Positions 63,033 through 64,000 of a stretch of DNA of 64,000 nucleotides are shown here, piece by piece (within the stretch, counting starts at the first letter, position 1; the number at the start of each line of letters is the position of its first letter). The DNA comes from Euryarchaeota archaeon Ods02 (lineage in GTDB: Archaea; Halobacteriota; Halobacteria; Halobacteriales; Halorutilaceae), in the NCBI GenBank assembly GCA_028751075.1, contig JAQZDA010000001.1:20005-84004 (forward strand). The letters run 5' to 3'. Under the pieces are notes generated by a model, which worked only from the letters and a program-made list of their open reading frames with translations, was not told where the DNA came from and did no database searches. The translations under genes and the position numbers were made by a program.

Positions 63033-63597
63033 ATCAAAAAGCAAGCATAGCATCTCGGATGCTTTCGCGCATGCGGAGACAAAACTGCGCAAGCAACCGA
63101 CGCAACACCTTCAGGAAACCTCTAATTGGTTGTCCTAGTGAGACATATCTTCAAGGAAACCTCTCGATAGTACAAAGGAGTAGTAACATGGTGTGACCGG
63201 TGTACCCCCCAATAATACCCCCATACCTAGAAGGGGGCTCTCACTTCTCAGGAGGGATTCTGAGGCGTCGAAGACATAGAGAGCTGAGGAGCTGAATTTA
63301 AAATTCCGGAACCTCATGCACCCACCCGCAGTTGTTACACACTCGCCCCCACCCACCTGCGCTAAACGCGACCCCCTATCGGAATTTTTCTGAATTTAGC
63401 AGACCCCACACGCTTAGTCAGTAACCTCAGACAGAGTGAGAAAGCGCAGCTGCAGTTAGTTCCTGGGCTTTTCCTCAAGTCAAGTTAAGATTGCGCTGGT
63501 CCTTCGGTGATGCCGTTGGACGCCAAGATGCTTCTTCAGTACTTAGGGAGTTTAGGGGTTATCTCCAGCTATCAGTTGAACGACGTCTCGTTCTTCG
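63033..63597. other. Gene-free stretch at the right edge of the island
   Basis: No credible frame over about 565 bases. The near-identical direct repeats CTTCAGGAAACCTCT (63109-63123) and CTTCAAGGAAACCTCT (63149-63164) lie 40 bases apart. Base composition returns toward the host value after about 63.2 kb. Nothing else recognised. Confidence 0.5.
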
Positions 63598-63996
63598 TCA
63601 GACATCTTTCTCTATATCGTATTTACTGGGGGGTGTGTCGTCGGGGTGGACTGTGAACTCTCCCCCATATCCCAGGTTGAACTCTGATAGTATGGAGTCG
63701 ATGTAGTCTTCAGGAGTTGGGTCGTTGACTATCTCACCCCATCCTCCTTCTCTGTTCTGCGGTTCACGTCTTCCTCTGACAGACACTCTACCGGTGTCGT
63801 GTTCGTGGGCTACTTTCCGCAACTCGGGGTATGCTGGGTTGTCGTCGGCGAGGTCCCAGGATACATCGAGGTCGTCGTCTACTTCTATGTAGCCGATTAC
63901 CTCTGGGTCGTCGTAGTCGTTGGGTGGGTTCCTGATTAGACGACGTTCCTCTGTCATGTCGGCTCTCTCCCTGCCTAATGGTTCCTCGTATGACAT
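63598..63996 (-). CDS. Hydrophilic acidic protein of unknown function
   Basis: 132 residues, ATG start 4 bases from the window end. Very polar and acidic (NDYDDPEVIGYIEVDDDLDV, DLADDNPAYPELRKVAHEHD), with DPTPEDYIDSILSEFNLGYG and EFTVHPDDTPPSKYDIEKDV at the end. Base and codon use are host-like, so it is probably outside the island. No family recognised; upstream neighbours are beyond the window. Confidence 0.6.
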   Translation of the reverse strand: MSYEEPLGRERADMTEERRLIRNPPNDYDDPEVIGYIEVDDDLDVSWDLADDNPAYPELRKVAHEHDTGRVSVRGRREPQNREGGWGEIVNDPTPEDYIDSILSEFNLGYGGEFTVHPDDTPPSKYDIEKDV

Positions 63997-64000
63997 TAAA

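Larger units (their letters stand above)
59880..63230. mobile_element. AT-rich genomic island (candidate integrated element)
   Basis: From about 59.9 kb to 63.2 kb the sequence is clearly AT-richer and codons shift to A/T-ending (ATA, AAA, TTA, AGA) compared with the GC-ending codons around it. The genes lack the strong acidic bias and belong to none of the housekeeping groups of the window. The left edge is at a disrupted tRNA-Leu. No integrase or transposase is seen, so it could be an element remnant, a degraded provirus piece or a defence-type cargo region. The boundaries are approximate. Confidence 0.5.

Noticed and set aside
63135..63356. 73-codon minus-strand frame near the island's right edge
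   Set aside because: No start signal or domain, composition like noncoding DNA; treated as intergenic.

Overview
The window looks like chromosomal DNA of a halophilic archaeon (class Halobacteria or a close relative). Proteins are strongly acidic, base composition is GC-rich except in one island, and many genes have a TATA-like box 25-28 bases before the start codon, as leaderless haloarchaeal genes do. Marker families agree: MC1 chromatin protein, SAMP and its JAMM protease, CDP-archaeol synthase, GatE, Rpo12, prefoldin beta, Cdc48/VAT, Cys-type Thi4, PGF-CTERM proteins and a CtaA-CtaB fusion. Frequent ATA and AGG codons are less typical of well-known haloarchaea, so I do not name a genus.

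Layout. 0-8 kb: partial SDR, ABC-2 exporter, FKBP isomerase, zinc/dicluster ferredoxin, HD protein, and the three-gene proton-translocating transhydrogenase (pnt) with a long GA microsatellite upstream. 8-17 kb: pheA, thi4 and a metal-site protein, then a leftward run gatE-carS-pyrE-HD-dcd, and a first UbiB-type kinase. 17-26 kb: a zinc-finger/VRR-NUC-like nuclease, TSUP permease, MBL hydrolase, JAMM-SAMP pair, two CAP-domain surface proteins with a Get3-like ATPase, a family-4-like uracil-DNA glycosylase, a duplicated winged-helix regulator, a HAD phosphatase and tRNA-Val(CAC). 26-34 kb: gdhA, DUF420, a second UbiB-type kinase, another ABC-2 exporter and a heme O/A synthesis pair. 34-36 kb: rpl37ae-rpoP-pcc1 and prefoldin beta. 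36-43.5 kb: a leftward MoxR/DUF58/VWA/BatA operon with a membrane-anchored coiled-coil protein. 43.5-49 kb: PRC-barrel, TrkA-N/DHH fusion, CDP-alcohol phosphatidyltransferase and Cdc48. 49-59.5 kb: a decayed epimerase-like pseudogene, a DUF900-type hydrolase, a lipoprotein, enoyl-CoA hydratase, two PGF-CTERM surface proteins, a CadD-like transporter, two regulators and MC1.

At about 59.7 kb lies a tRNA-Leu(GAG)-like sequence with a degenerate 5' half. Beyond it, to about 63.2 kb, the sequence becomes AT-rich with different codon use. It holds a membrane protein adjoining a ComEC-like metallo-beta-lactamase protein, a winged-helix/two-TM protein and a tiny membrane protein. I see no integrase, replication gene or known defence family. 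This island is my best candidate for an undescribed system, although its function is unknown.

Themes: aerobic respiration and redox balance (heme synthesis, DUF420, transhydrogenase, UbiB kinases), a cell surface built from lipid-anchored and archaeosortase-processed proteins, and many short perfect palindromes outside genes, several next to tRNA sequences or gene ends. No CRISPR array, rRNA or transposase was seen.
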